Source: Listeria marthii FSL S4-120
GTDB lineage: Bacteria; Bacillota; Bacilli; Lactobacillales; Listeriaceae
Direction: 5' to 3'
NCBI GenBank assembly: GCA_000183865.1
Contig: CM001047.1
Coordinates: 2,240,505-2,258,587, forward strand
Length of the DNA: 18,083 bases
Shown: piece by piece, positions 1-7,710 of the stretch
Layout of the letters: every line of letters begins with the position of its first letter
How positions within the stretch are numbered: position 1 is the first letter of the stretch
Translations under genes and position numbers: made by a program
Notes under the pieces: model-generated
The model's database searches: none
What the model was told of the DNA's origin: nothing
What the model saw: the letters and a program-made list of their open reading frames with translations, nothing else

Positions 1-1807
1 TTCCCTTGCTTATTATAAAGAACGGGCGCTTGGTGGTTTTGGACTTATTACGTTTGAAGCGACCGTTGTAGATGTCCGTGCGAAAGGTGGAGCGAATAAA
101 GCCTGTCTTTATAGCGACCATCAAATCGCCAGTTTTAAACGAGTGATTGATGTGTGCCATGACGCCGGAGCAAAAATTTCTGTCCAATTGCAGCACGCCG
201 GACCAGAAGGAAATTCCAAAGTATCTGGTTTTCCTTTAAAAGCTGCTTCTGCGATTGCGTCTGCGGCTGGGCGAAATACGCCGGAAGCCATTTCCCGCGA
301 AGAATTATATGAATTAATTGAACTATACGGAGAAGCTGCTTTACGAGCAAAAAAAGCTGGTGCCGATGCAGTTGAAGTTCATTGTGCGCATGGTTATTTA
401 GTAAGTAGTTTCTTATCCGCTCGGACGAACAAACGCGTAGATGAATTTGGTGGTTGTTTTGAAAATAGAATGCGATTGCCGCGACTTATTATCGAAAGTA
501 TTCGTAAACGGGTTGGACATTCTATCGCGATTCTCTGCCGGATTAATAGTACAGATGGCGTGGACGGTGGGCTTAGCGTTCAAGATAGCGCGACTGTTGC
601 CGCTTATTTAGAGGATTGTGGTCTGGATGGTCTACATGTTTCTCGTAGCGTCCATATCCGCGATGAATACATGTGGGCGCCTACTGTTTTGCATGCTGGC
701 TTTAGTTCCGATCTTGTGACGCAAATTAAACGTGCTGTTTCTATCCCAGTTATTACGGTTGGTCGTTTCACCGAGCCACATTATGCCGAATTAATGGTTC
801 GTGAAGGGCGTGCTGATTTAGTTGCTTTCGGACGCCAATCTTTAGCGGATCCAGAAACACCAAATAAAGCTGCCGCTGGAAAACTAGATGAACTTCTTCC
901 TTGTATCGCTTGCCTTCAAGGTTGTGTTGCTAACATGTATGCCGGCAAACCAATTACTTGTTTAGTAAATCCGTTACTCGGCCGTGAATCCGAAGCCTAC
1001 CTACCAAAAACTCCAAGTAAAAAAGTGGTAGTTGTTGGTGGCGGCGTTGGCGGACTTTATGCCGGATGGCTAGCTGGATCCCGTGGTCATGATGTGACAG
1101 TATATGAAGCATCTGATATGATAGGCGGCCAAATGCGTTTAGCAGCCTATCCTCCCGGCAAAGGCGATTTAACAAATATGGTTCGTAGCTACATTAAAAA
1201 ATGCGAGCAATTCGATGTGGAAATTAAAACGAATACACCTGTTACAACCGAACTTATTCAAGAAGTTTCCCCAGATGCTGTTATAATCGCGACTGGCGCA
1301 ACCCCACTTGTTTTACCAATTCCTGGTATTGAAGATGCTGGCTTAATCCATGCAGTTGACTTACTTGATGGGAAAGAAACTTGTGGCAAAAAGGTACTTG
1401 TTGTCGGTGGCGGCATGGTTGGTAGTGAGACCGCTGCATTTTTAGGTGAAGCTGGGCATGACGTAACTGTTGTAGAACTGCGTGATGAAGTCGGCGCAGA
1501 CGTCATTTCCGAACATCGCAAATTCCTAATGCGCGATTTTGATGAATATAAAATCAAAAGTGTTACTAACGCAAAAGTCACGAGTTTCTTTACAGATGGG
1601 GTAACGTATTCCTTAGCTGACGATAAAGAATACCGTATTGACGGTTTTGACTCTGTCGTCCTGGCAATGGGATCAAGAGCTTATAACCCACTAGAAGAAG
1701 CTATCAAGGAAATCGTACCCGAAACCTATGTGATCGGTGATGCCGTTCGCGCACGCCGGGCATTAGACGCAACAAAAGAAGCACTAGACGCTGTATTACA
1801 ATTATAA
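1..1807 (+). CDS. Old Yellow Enzyme-family 4Fe-4S flavoprotein oxidoreductase (NADH oxidase / 2,4-dienoyl-CoA reductase-like), 5'-truncated
   Basis: The frame is open from base 2, so the ATG at 143 is internal and the true start lies left of the window; 601 residues are visible and probably several dozen are missing. The order matches the family of 2,4-dienoyl-CoA reductase (FadH) and BaiCD/BaiH. An FMN-binding TIM barrel comes first, with HCAHGYL at visible residues 127-133 (the FadH active-site Tyr region), followed by the family's FLSxRTNxRxDEFGG. A CX2CX3CX11C cluster (codons at 902, 911, 923 and 959) is the expected 4Fe-4S site. Two Rossmann motifs follow: GGGVGG near 1037-1055 for FAD and GGGMVG near 1406-1424 for NAD(P)H. 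The likely role is cytosolic NAD(P)H-dependent reduction of an activated C=C bond. The neighbouring shikimate/quinate dehydrogenase and transporters suggest a hydroaromatic substrate rather than a fatty acyl-CoA; that is inference. It corresponds, from memory, to lmo2235 ('NADH oxidase'). Confidence 0.9.
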   Translation, partial: SLAYYKERALGGFGLITFEATVVDVRAKGGANKACLYSDHQIASFKRVIDVCHDAGAKISVQLQHAGPEGNSKVSGFPLKAASAIASAAGRNTPEAISREELYELIELYGEAALRAKKAGADAVEVHCAHGYLVSSFLSARTNKRVDEFGGCFENRMRLPRLIIESIRKRVGHSIAILCRINSTDGVDGGLSVQDSATVAAYLEDCGLDGLHVSRSVHIRDEYMWAPTVLHAGFSSDLVTQIKRAVSIPVITVGRFTEPHYAELMVREGRADLVAFGRQSLADPETPNKAAAGKLDELLPCIACLQGCVANMYAGKPITCLVNPLLGRESEAYLPKTPSKKVVVVGGGVGGLYAGWLAGSRGHDVTVYEASDMIGGQMRLAAYPPGKGDLTNMVRSYIKKCEQFDVEIKTNTPVTTELIQEVSPDAVIIATGATPLVLPIPGIEDAGLIHAVDLLDGKETCGKKVLVVGGGMVGSETAAFLGEAGHDVTVVELRDEVGADVISEHRKFLMRDFDEYKIKSVTNAKVTSFFTDGVTYSLADDKEYRIDGFDSVVLAMGSRAYNPLEEAIKEIVPETYVIGDAVRARRALDATKEALDAVLQL

Positions 1808-1814
1808 TTTGCTG

Positions 1815-1844
1815 TCCTACTCGTTGTTCAAGCAGCGAGTAGGA
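1815..1844. other. Intercistronic hairpin without U-tract
   Basis: TCCTACTCGTTG (1815-1826) pairs with CAGCGAGTAGGA (1833-1844), 12 pairs with one G-T wobble around a 6-nt loop. AATTATTCGG follows instead of a T-run, and the aroE ribosome-binding site starts eight bases later. It is therefore unlikely to be an efficient intrinsic terminator. A partial terminator, or a processing or mRNA-stability element between the flavoenzyme and dehydrogenase genes, fits better. Confidence 0.55.
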
Positions 1845-1865
1845 ATTATTCGGAGGTAACAAAAA

Positions 1866-2735
1866 ATGGAAAATAGAATTTCAGGAACGACTAGGCTTCT
1901 TGGCTTAATTGGGACACCCATAGACCATTCAAAATCTCCAGTTATGTATAATTACAGTTTTCAAAAAGCAGGTTTGGATTATGCTTACCTTGCCTTTGAT
2001 ACTCCTATTGAAAAAGTTGCTGATGCGATCAGTGCAATCAAAACATTCAACCTTCGTGGTTCAAACGTAACCATGCCTTGTAAAAGTGAAGTTTTAAAAT
2101 ACATGGATGACCTTTCCCCTGCTGCTCGGATGATTGGCGCTGTTAACACTATCGTAAATGAAAACGGGAAACTAACCGGGCATATCACAGACGGCCTTGG
2201 TTTTGTTGCTAATTTACGAGATGCTCATGTCGATGTTGCCGGTAAAAAAATGACTATAATCGGTGCTGGTGGCGCGGCTACAGCAATCCAAGTCCAGTGC
2301 GCACTTGATGGGGCCAAGGAAATCACCATTTTTAATATTAAAGACGCTTTTTATGAAAAAGCCAAACAAACGATTACTTCGATAAAACAAGAAGTACCTA
2401 ATTGCATCGTACATATTTATGATCTGAACGATACGGAAAAATTAAATGCGGAAATTGCAACCAGTGACATCCTTGTCAACGCAACACTCGTTGGTATGCA
2501 TCCAAATGAACACGAAACACCAATCAACAATACATCTGTTTTTAGAAAAGAACTCATCGTGACAGATATTGTCTATAACCCTAAGAAAACCAAACTATTA
2601 CTAGACGCAGAAGCTGCTGGTTGTAAAATAGTTGGCGGACTAGGAATGCTTTTGTGGCAAGGCGCCGAAGCATACAAACTGTTTACTGGAGAAGATATGC
2701 CAGTTTCAGAAGTAAAGGATCTATATTTTAACTAA
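1866..2735 (+). CDS. aroE: Shikimate/quinate dehydrogenase, YdiB-like
   Basis: The protein is 289 residues, normal for the AroE/YdiB family, which interconverts 3-dehydroshikimate and shikimate (YdiB types also use quinate). Substrate-site motifs are HSKSP (21-25), NVTMP with catalytic Lys73, VNT with Asn94, catalytic Asp109 in HITDG, and GMLLWQGAEAY with Gln265. The cofactor loop is GAGGA (133-137). After the second Rossmann strand the sequence is FNIKD (156-160), not the NRT typical of NADP-specific AroE. The GMLLWQGAE end and the NATLVGM segment resemble YdiB, so NAD use and a catabolic role are likely. The usual NTDG reads ITDG here (Asn to Ile), an odd but not catalytic change. A GGAGGT site at 1852-1857 lies eight bases before the ATG. 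The downstream MFS genes support hydroaromatic-acid use rather than biosynthesis. Recalled as lmo2236. Confidence 0.93.
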   Translation: MENRISGTTRLLGLIGTPIDHSKSPVMYNYSFQKAGLDYAYLAFDTPIEKVADAISAIKTFNLRGSNVTMPCKSEVLKYMDDLSPAARMIGAVNTIVNENGKLTGHITDGLGFVANLRDAHVDVAGKKMTIIGAGGAATAIQVQCALDGAKEITIFNIKDAFYEKAKQTITSIKQEVPNCIVHIYDLNDTEKLNAEIATSDILVNATLVGMHPNEHETPINNTSVFRKELIVTDIVYNPKKTKLLLDAEAAGCKIVGGLGMLLWQGAEAYKLFTGEDMPVSEVKDLYFN

Positions 2736-2767
2736 TAAATTCATCAGGATTTCGAGAGGAGAAAAAA

Positions 2768-3976
2768 ATGAACGCAAAAAGATTTTATCCAACAGCAATA
2801 GCACTTTATTTTACTTATTTTATTCACGGTATTGGGGTATCCATTCTTGGCCAATACAAACAAGATTTCGCCGGAGTATGGGGAGCAGACACGCTTTCTG
2901 ACGGCACATTTGATGTTAGTATGGTTATCGCCGTTATCGCTGCACTTGGCCTAGGACGCTTACTTACATTACCAATTTCTGGACCTTTTTCAGATAAATT
3001 TGGGCGTAAACCTTCCGCATTAATCGGTGTTGGTTTATATGCCATTTATTTCATCGGTCTAGCATTTGCACCAAATATGTATATCGCTTACGCTTTCGCT
3101 TTTGTCGGAGGAGCTGCGAACTCATTCTTAGACACAGCTGTAACACCATCTGTTTTAGAAATTTTCACAAAAAATGGCGCGATTGCCAACATGTTTACTA
3201 AATTCTCCATTTCTATCGGGCAATTCGTATTACCTTTCGCAATCGGTATGGTTGCATCGGCAAATATGTCATTCCGCACACTATTCATTATTACAATGGC
3301 TTTAATCGTTATTGATGGTTTAATTATCGCGTTTATGCCGTTCCCTCCAATGAACAACAATGTTGGCGGCGAAAAAGCAAAACCAGCGAAAATGAAATTC
3401 AACGCAACAAGTTGGGCAATTATCGGTATTGGTTTCACCTGTACTTCCACTTTCCAACTATGGTTAAACTGTAACCAAGAACTTGGGAAATTGTATGGTA
3501 TGGCTGATCCAAGTAAAATTCAATCATTCTACTCACTAGGAACAATGTGCGCGATTTTAATCACTGCTGTTCTCGTGAAGAAATTTATTTTACCAGTACG
3601 TATTTTGATTCTTTATCCAGCAATCGCAACATTAATGCTACTAATTATTTACATCGTTCAAACGCCAACTATTTGTCTGATTGGTGGATTTGTTATCGGA
3701 TACGCTGCTGCTGGTGGGGTTCTTCAACTAGCTGTATCGACTGCCAATGAATTCTTCCCTACGAACAAAGGGAAAATCACTTCGATTGTAATGATTTCTT
3801 CCAGCCTAGCAAACTACATCGTTTTAAACGTAGCGAGCTATATTACTAAAGCTGGTGGTATCGAAGGTCCGAAATATGTGTTATTATTCAATGTAGCGAT
3901 AACTGTTATTGGTATCCTACTAGCAATCTTCGTCAACATGCGTTATAAAAATGAATCTAAAATTGCAACTAAATAA
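2768..3976 (+). CDS. Major facilitator superfamily transporter, candidate hydroaromatic-acid permease
   Basis: The protein has 402 residues and about 12 hydrophobic helices, split by a hydrophilic central loop (about residues 195-215, after FPPM). The cytoplasmic TM2-TM3 loop carries the MFS motif A core DKFGRK near residues 77-82. No signal peptide is needed. An AGAGGAG site at 2755-2761 lies six bases from the ATG, 32 bases after the dehydrogenase stop, so the two genes are probably cotranscribed. The operon context suggests it moves shikimate, quinate or a product such as protocatechuate across the membrane. The sequence alone does not give substrate or direction. It is a diverged paralogue of the next gene (shared FPPM after TM6, the motif A loop, and a GY-AGG--QL segment near residue 300). 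Recalled as lmo2237. Confidence 0.9.
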   Translation: MNAKRFYPTAIALYFTYFIHGIGVSILGQYKQDFAGVWGADTLSDGTFDVSMVIAVIAALGLGRLLTLPISGPFSDKFGRKPSALIGVGLYAIYFIGLAFAPNMYIAYAFAFVGGAANSFLDTAVTPSVLEIFTKNGAIANMFTKFSISIGQFVLPFAIGMVASANMSFRTLFIITMALIVIDGLIIAFMPFPPMNNNVGGEKAKPAKMKFNATSWAIIGIGFTCTSTFQLWLNCNQELGKLYGMADPSKIQSFYSLGTMCAILITAVLVKKFILPVRILILYPAIATLMLLIIYIVQTPTICLIGGFVIGYAAAGGVLQLAVSTANEFFPTNKGKITSIVMISSSLANYIVLNVASYITKAGGIEGPKYVLLFNVAITVIGILLAIFVNMRYKNESKIATK

Positions 3977-3983
3977 TTGATTA

Positions 3984-4013
3984 TTCAACTGAGCATTCAT
4001 CTGCTCAGTTGAA
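3984..4013. terminator. Perfect 12-bp hairpin after the first MFS gene, lacking a U-tract
   Basis: TTCAACTGAGCA (3984-3995) and TGCTCAGTTGAA (4002-4013) are exact reverse complements around a 6-nt loop, starting eight bases after the stop codon. CTTACATATC follows, with no run of T. It may mark an operon 3' end by a Rho-dependent or processing route, or be a 3' stability structure. A canonical intrinsic terminator would carry a T-run. Confidence 0.5.
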
Positions 4014-4024
4014 CTTACATATCA

Positions 4025-4044
4025 TTTGTGAAGTAAAGCACAAA
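4025..4044. promoter_or_regulatory. Dyad TTTGTG-N8-CACAAA upstream of the second MFS gene
   Basis: TTTGTG (4025-4030) and CACAAA (4039-4044) form a perfect 6+6 inverted repeat. It lies about 85 bases before the second MFS gene and after the preceding hairpin, where an operator for that gene is expected. The T-N11-A frame contained in it is compatible with a LysR-type regulator site, but which regulator binds is inference. I see no convincing -35/-10 pair next to it. Confidence 0.35.
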
Positions 4045-4129
4045 CTTATGTATTTTATCTATATGTATCTATTAAAAAAGAGGACATTTCTAATAAAAGA
4101 ACCTCATATTACATAAAGGAGAGCAGACT

Positions 4130-5323
4130 ATGAAAAATAAATATTTATCTACATCACTAGGTCTTTATATGAACTATTTCGTTCATGGTATGGCGTTAAT
4201 CATCATCGCACAAAATATTGATTTTTTATCTCAAAAATGGCATACAGATTTAGCTGGTGCTGCCGGCGTTGTATCTTCCTTTGGGATTGGTAAATTATTA
4301 GCTGTATTTATTTCGGGGAAACTATCCGATAAATTTGGTCGAAAGTTGTCTGTTATTCTCGGTGTGTTTTTCTATATTGTCTTTTTAGGCGGTATTTTGT
4401 TAAGTCCAAACACAATTATTGCTTATGCTTTTGGGATTTCCGCTGGGATAGCTAATTCTTTCCTAGACACAGGAACCTATCCCGCACTTATGGAAGCTTA
4501 TCCAAAAAAAGCTGCTTCTGCCAACATTATTGTAAAAGCTTTCGTACAAACTGGTCAATTCCTTTTACCGTTCATGATTGCTTTCATTTTGGCCAACAAC
4601 TTGTGGTATGGCTGGAGCTTTATTGTTTTAATCGCTATCTTACTAATTAACTTGCTCTACACCTTAACTCGCACCTTCCCGCCAATGACCGTTGGGAAAC
4701 CATTAGATTTTGAAGCAGAACTTGCTGAAGAGAAAAAGCAGAAGTTTCATTTTAGTGTTGATGAGATTTGTTTGATTTTATTTGGTTTTGTTGCTCAAAC
4801 GCTGCTTTACATTATGAGCCAGTGGATTGCTAAATACGGTTCAGAAGTCATTCATATGACCGATGATGCTTCACGATTACTTGTCAGCTATGCGAGTGTC
4901 GGAGCGATTATCTGTGTGTGCGTAACGTTTGTTTTAGGAAACCGCGGCGTGCGAACGTTGTATATTTTAATCACTTACATCACTATGACAATGCTCATCT
5001 CCTTCACTTTGTTTGCTTTCCCAAGCGAAATTGTATGTATCGTCGGCGCTTTCTTACTTGGTTATTTCTCTGCTGGAGGAATCATTCAACTAGGGTTAAC
5101 GCTACTTGCAGAAGTTTCGGCTCGTGGAAAAGGCTTTGTTACGAGTCTTTACACCATTGCTGAAGGGATTGCTGTATTTATTATCCCATTAATCGCCGCA
5201 GCTATTTCCCGCGTTGATATCGCCGCTATTTTCTTACTAAATGCTGGGATCGCATTGTTTGGATTAGCGCTCTTACTGGTTGTGTTTACAAGAAAGAAAA
5301 AATTTGCACGTGATCATATATAA
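4130..5323 (+). CDS. Major facilitator superfamily transporter, paralogue of the preceding gene
   Basis: The protein has 397 residues, about 12 predicted helices, motif A core DKFGRK near residues 67-72, and a charged central loop (about 185-203, rich in E and K) after FPPM. The C-terminus ends in a short basic tail. An AAAGGAG site at 4115-4121 lies eight bases before the ATG. It is separated from the first MFS gene by 153 bases holding a hairpin and a dyad, so it may have its own promoter. Similar architecture and shared positions (NYFVHG versus TYFIHG at the N-terminus; AGGIIQL versus AGGVLQL late in the protein) indicate an old tandem duplication. The likely role is uptake or efflux of a hydroaromatic or aromatic acid, inferred only from context. 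Recalled as lmo2238. Confidence 0.88.
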   Translation: MKNKYLSTSLGLYMNYFVHGMALIIIAQNIDFLSQKWHTDLAGAAGVVSSFGIGKLLAVFISGKLSDKFGRKLSVILGVFFYIVFLGGILLSPNTIIAYAFGISAGIANSFLDTGTYPALMEAYPKKAASANIIVKAFVQTGQFLLPFMIAFILANNLWYGWSFIVLIAILLINLLYTLTRTFPPMTVGKPLDFEAELAEEKKQKFHFSVDEICLILFGFVAQTLLYIMSQWIAKYGSEVIHMTDDASRLLVSYASVGAIICVCVTFVLGNRGVRTLYILITYITMTMLISFTLFAFPSEIVCIVGAFLLGYFSAGGIIQLGLTLLAEVSARGKGFVTSLYTIAEGIAVFIIPLIAAAISRVDIAAIFLLNAGIALFGLALLLVVFTRKKKFARDHI

Positions 5324-5366
5324 AAAAAGGTCGAGAATTGGATAATCCAGTTCTCGACCTTTTTTT
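5322..5366. terminator. Bidirectional Rho-independent terminator between convergent genes
   Basis: A 16-bp perfect stem joins A7-GGTCGAGAA (5322-5337) to TTCTCGACC-T7 (5351-5366). A small inner pairing TGGA/TCCA lies in the loop. A-run on one side and T-run on the other make it work on both strands. The stop codons of the second MFS gene and of the ABC permease both overlap its flanks. Confidence 0.93.
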
Positions 5367-6429
5367 AATGTTTCCTTAACGTTTTCCATTTGTACATAAG
5401 TATCCAAAAAGCTACAACGGATGCAATTAAAATTAATATCATTTTGATTAACAAGCCCACAACTTGCCCGGTCGTAATTAATTTAGCATATTCAAAACTA
5501 GCATAATGACCGCTTAAACAAATAGTAATATAAATCGAGCCAATAATTAATATCGGTAAACGGAACTTGTTATTCATTAAGAATCTACCATTGTTTTCTA
5601 AGGAAGCAGTTTTCATTGCGTACCAACTAATGATTAACATTACTATCGTTAAAACAATTAAAACGATAAATTCTCCTAGTACCATTCCACCTCTTAATAT
5701 CGGGGTCGGAAGTGCATTAAACAACATCACCGCACCACCATCGACATCAGCAATTATTTTTCCCGCAAAGTAAGCTTTAAACCCAACGACCAAATTAGTC
5801 AGTGCTCCAGGGAACATATATAGAAAGCTAATAACTGATCCGATGGCAATTATACCTGCTGTAATGATTTCACCGACTAAATTCCCAACCGCCATTGCTA
5901 ACACGTAAGAAAATAAAAATAGCAATGAAAAAGAAACAATATACATAAACGCATCTGGCACACTTGGTAAATATATTTCCGGTATTTGCTGATAAATATA
6001 CATAAACCTGCCAAGCATAATCAATGGGCCTATCAAGCAAATCAAAATGAGCGGAATAAACATTTTATGCCAAAATATTTGCCTCCTTGAATAAGGTAAG
6101 CCAAACGTAAAATAATCCATCTGCTTATTTTTCTCAAAAACGGTTAATTTTAATCCTAAGAATAAAAACACGTAGAAGAAAAGTGCTAAGTTTCCTTCAA
6201 AATCATATGGCGTTAAGCTTAAATCATTTTTTATCTCATTGCCTGTCATTTTTTGACCAGTTGAATTTAATTTTTGAAATTCTTCTGACTGAAAATATTT
6301 ATAATTATCGTTAAATAAACTCACTGTATTCGTCGCCGTTGTCGCTTCAGAGCCGATAAAAGCGATCAAGATAAATATAAAAATCCAAGCATTCTGACGC
6401 CATTCTTTCCAGAGAAGTCCTGTACTCAT
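5365..6429 (-). CDS. ABC transporter permease (ABC-2 type)
   Basis: The protein has 354 residues. A short basic amphipathic start (MSTGLLWKEWRQN) leads into a first helix near residues 14-31, then a roughly 50-residue hydrophilic extracytoplasmic loop, then about seven more hydrophobic helices and a basic tail. This is the layout of ABC-2 or YtrC/D-like membrane subunits. The ATG overlaps the ATPase stop in an ATGA, with AAGGAGG seven bases upstream, so the pair is translationally coupled and should form one transporter in the cytoplasmic membrane. Substrate and direction cannot be read from sequence. YtrA-linked ABC systems in Bacillus respond to cell-envelope stress, so an export or sensing role is plausible. 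Recalled as lmo2239. Confidence 0.85.
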   Translation of the reverse strand: MSTGLLWKEWRQNAWIFIFILIAFIGSEATTATNTVSLFNDNYKYFQSEEFQKLNSTGQKMTGNEIKNDLSLTPYDFEGNLALFFYVFLFLGLKLTVFEKNKQMDYFTFGLPYSRRQIFWHKMFIPLILICLIGPLIMLGRFMYIYQQIPEIYLPSVPDAFMYIVSFSLLFLFSYVLAMAVGNLVGEIITAGIIAIGSVISFLYMFPGALTNLVVGFKAYFAGKIIADVDGGAVMLFNALPTPILRGGMVLGEFIVLIVLTIVMLIISWYAMKTASLENNGRFLMNNKFRLPILIIGSIYITICLSGHYASFEYAKLITTGQVVGLLIKMILILIASVVAFWILMYKWKTLRKH

Positions 6430-7304
6430 GCTTTCTCGCCTCCTTGTTCTTCTAGATGATAGATAAACAGGTCTTCCAGCGTAACAGCGAGTTCATCCAT
6501 GAAAATCGGTTTTTCTTTTTTAATTGCCGCATACAGTTCCGTATTCATATCTCGGAATAAAATAGTATATACACGGCCGTACTTATTAATTATTTTCCCA
6601 TTTTCTAGTAAAATAGGCGGTATTTTTTTATTTTCAAAAGCGATTTGAATTTTAACGGCTTGCTCTCGAAGCGATTCCAGATGATACGATTCTTCAATAT
6701 GATTATCTTGCAAAATATGAATATAATCAGCAATCGGATCTAAATCATCTAAACGGTGCGAAGAAATAATAATTCCTAATTTCCGTTTTTCCACTTCTTC
6801 TAACAATATGCCCATAATTTTCTTTTGAGCAATCACATCAAGGCCTTCCATTGGTTCGTCGAGTAAAATATAATCGGCTCCTATCGAAAGTGCCAAAACA
6901 AGGCCAAATAGCCCTTTCATTCCTTTAGAATAATTTTGAAATTTTACATCTGTGGCTAGATTGACTTGCTTCATCAAATCATCAAACTTCGCTCCATCAA
7001 ATAATGGATATGTTTTTTGATAGAATTTTTTAATCGTTGGAATTTTATAACCATCCCAACAACTTAAATTATCTTGAAGCATAAACATTCTTTGCTTTAA
7101 CTGCGGATTTTTGCTCAAAGGTTCATCTAGGTATACATCTCCCTCATCTGGGATATAAAAACCCATTATCGTCCGAAAAAGAGTTGTCTTACCTACGCCG
7201 TTCCGTCCAACTATCCCAACAATGTCTCCTGGTTTTACTTCGAATGTTATTTTATCCAATAAGAGTTTTCCATCAATTTTTTTACTAAGCGCATCAACCT
7301 TCAA
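6426..7304 (-). CDS. ABC transporter ATP-binding protein (YtrB-like), TTG start
   Basis: I place the start at the TTG at 7304 (292 residues). GGAGGTG at 7311-7317 sits six bases upstream, and the domain begins directly after with LKVDALSKKIDGK. The upstream ATG at 7340 would add 12 residues without a comparable site. Motifs in order are Walker A GRNGVGKTT (near residues 31-39), Q-loop MLQDN, an unusual signature YSKGMKG instead of LSGGQ, Walker B YILLDEP, and the H-loop SSHR. A C-terminal extension of about 85 residues follows, as in YtrB/BcrA-type exporter ATPases. The gene overlaps the GntR gene by 11 bases and the permease by four, so all three are coupled. Recalled as lmo2240. Confidence 0.9.
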   Translation of the reverse strand: MKVDALSKKIDGKLLLDKITFEVKPGDIVGIVGRNGVGKTTLFRTIMGFYIPDEGDVYLDEPLSKNPQLKQRMFMLQDNLSCWDGYKIPTIKKFYQKTYPLFDGAKFDDLMKQVNLATDVKFQNYSKGMKGLFGLVLALSIGADYILLDEPMEGLDVIAQKKIMGILLEEVEKRKLGIIISSHRLDDLDPIADYIHILQDNHIEESYHLESLREQAVKIQIAFENKKIPPILLENGKIINKYGRVYTILFRDMNTELYAAIKKEKPIFMDELAVTLEDLFIYHLEEQGGEKA

Positions 7305-7689
7305 CCACGTCACCTCCAATGATGTCTTGACTATATTCATCTGATAATCTATGTATTTCCTCTACATTAATTCCAAGGTAAACTAAATCGAGTATCGTTT
7401 CTTTTAATTTTACTTTTGTCTCTGCTAACTTTTTTGGCGAATTAACTTTATCGGTTTGATTCGCTATAAAGGTTCCTTTTCCTTTGACCGTGACGATGAC
7501 TTCTTGCCGTTCTAATTCTTGGTAAGCTTTACTCACAGTGTTTGGATTCACTCCTATTCTACTAGCAAATTCACGTATCGACAGTATCTTTTCGCCTTCT
7601 TTTAATATCCCTTTGACAACTTGTTCTTTAATTATTTGGACGATCTGTTCATAAATCGGTAGTTGACTTTTTGTGTTAATCTTAAACAT
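7294..7689 (-). CDS. GntR-family repressor, YtrA subfamily
   Basis: The protein is 131 residues from the ATG at 7689, where MFKINTKSQLPIYEQI aligns with the usual YtrA start. An ATG at 7707 would add six residues but lacks a good ribosome-binding site; AGGGGG lies four bases before the chosen ATG. The N-terminal winged helix contains LSIREFASRIGVNPNTVSKAY (about residues 36-56), the GntR recognition region, and the wing KGKGTFIAN. Only about 55 residues follow, too short for a FadR or HutC ligand domain, which is diagnostic of YtrA-type regulators. These usually repress a linked ABC operon. Its position as first gene of the operon and the palindromes just upstream point to autoregulation. Recalled as lmo2241. 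Confidence 0.92.
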   Translation of the reverse strand: MFKINTKSQLPIYEQIVQIIKEQVVKGILKEGEKILSIREFASRIGVNPNTVSKAYQELERQEVIVTVKGKGTFIANQTDKVNSPKKLAETKVKLKETILDLVYLGINVEEIHRLSDEYSQDIIGGDVVEG

Positions 7690-7710
7690 CTCTCCCCCTG
7701 CTTTCATGAA

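Noticed and set aside
143..1807. ATG at 143 as the start of the flavoenzyme
   Set aside because: The frame is open and protein-like from base 2, and the first visible residues belong to the TIM barrel, so the gene simply enters from the left edge.
4918..5163. 81-codon plus-strand frame inside the second MFS gene, and similar frames opposite other genes
   Set aside because: These are shadows of strongly supported genes, with no ribosome-binding sites or domain content.
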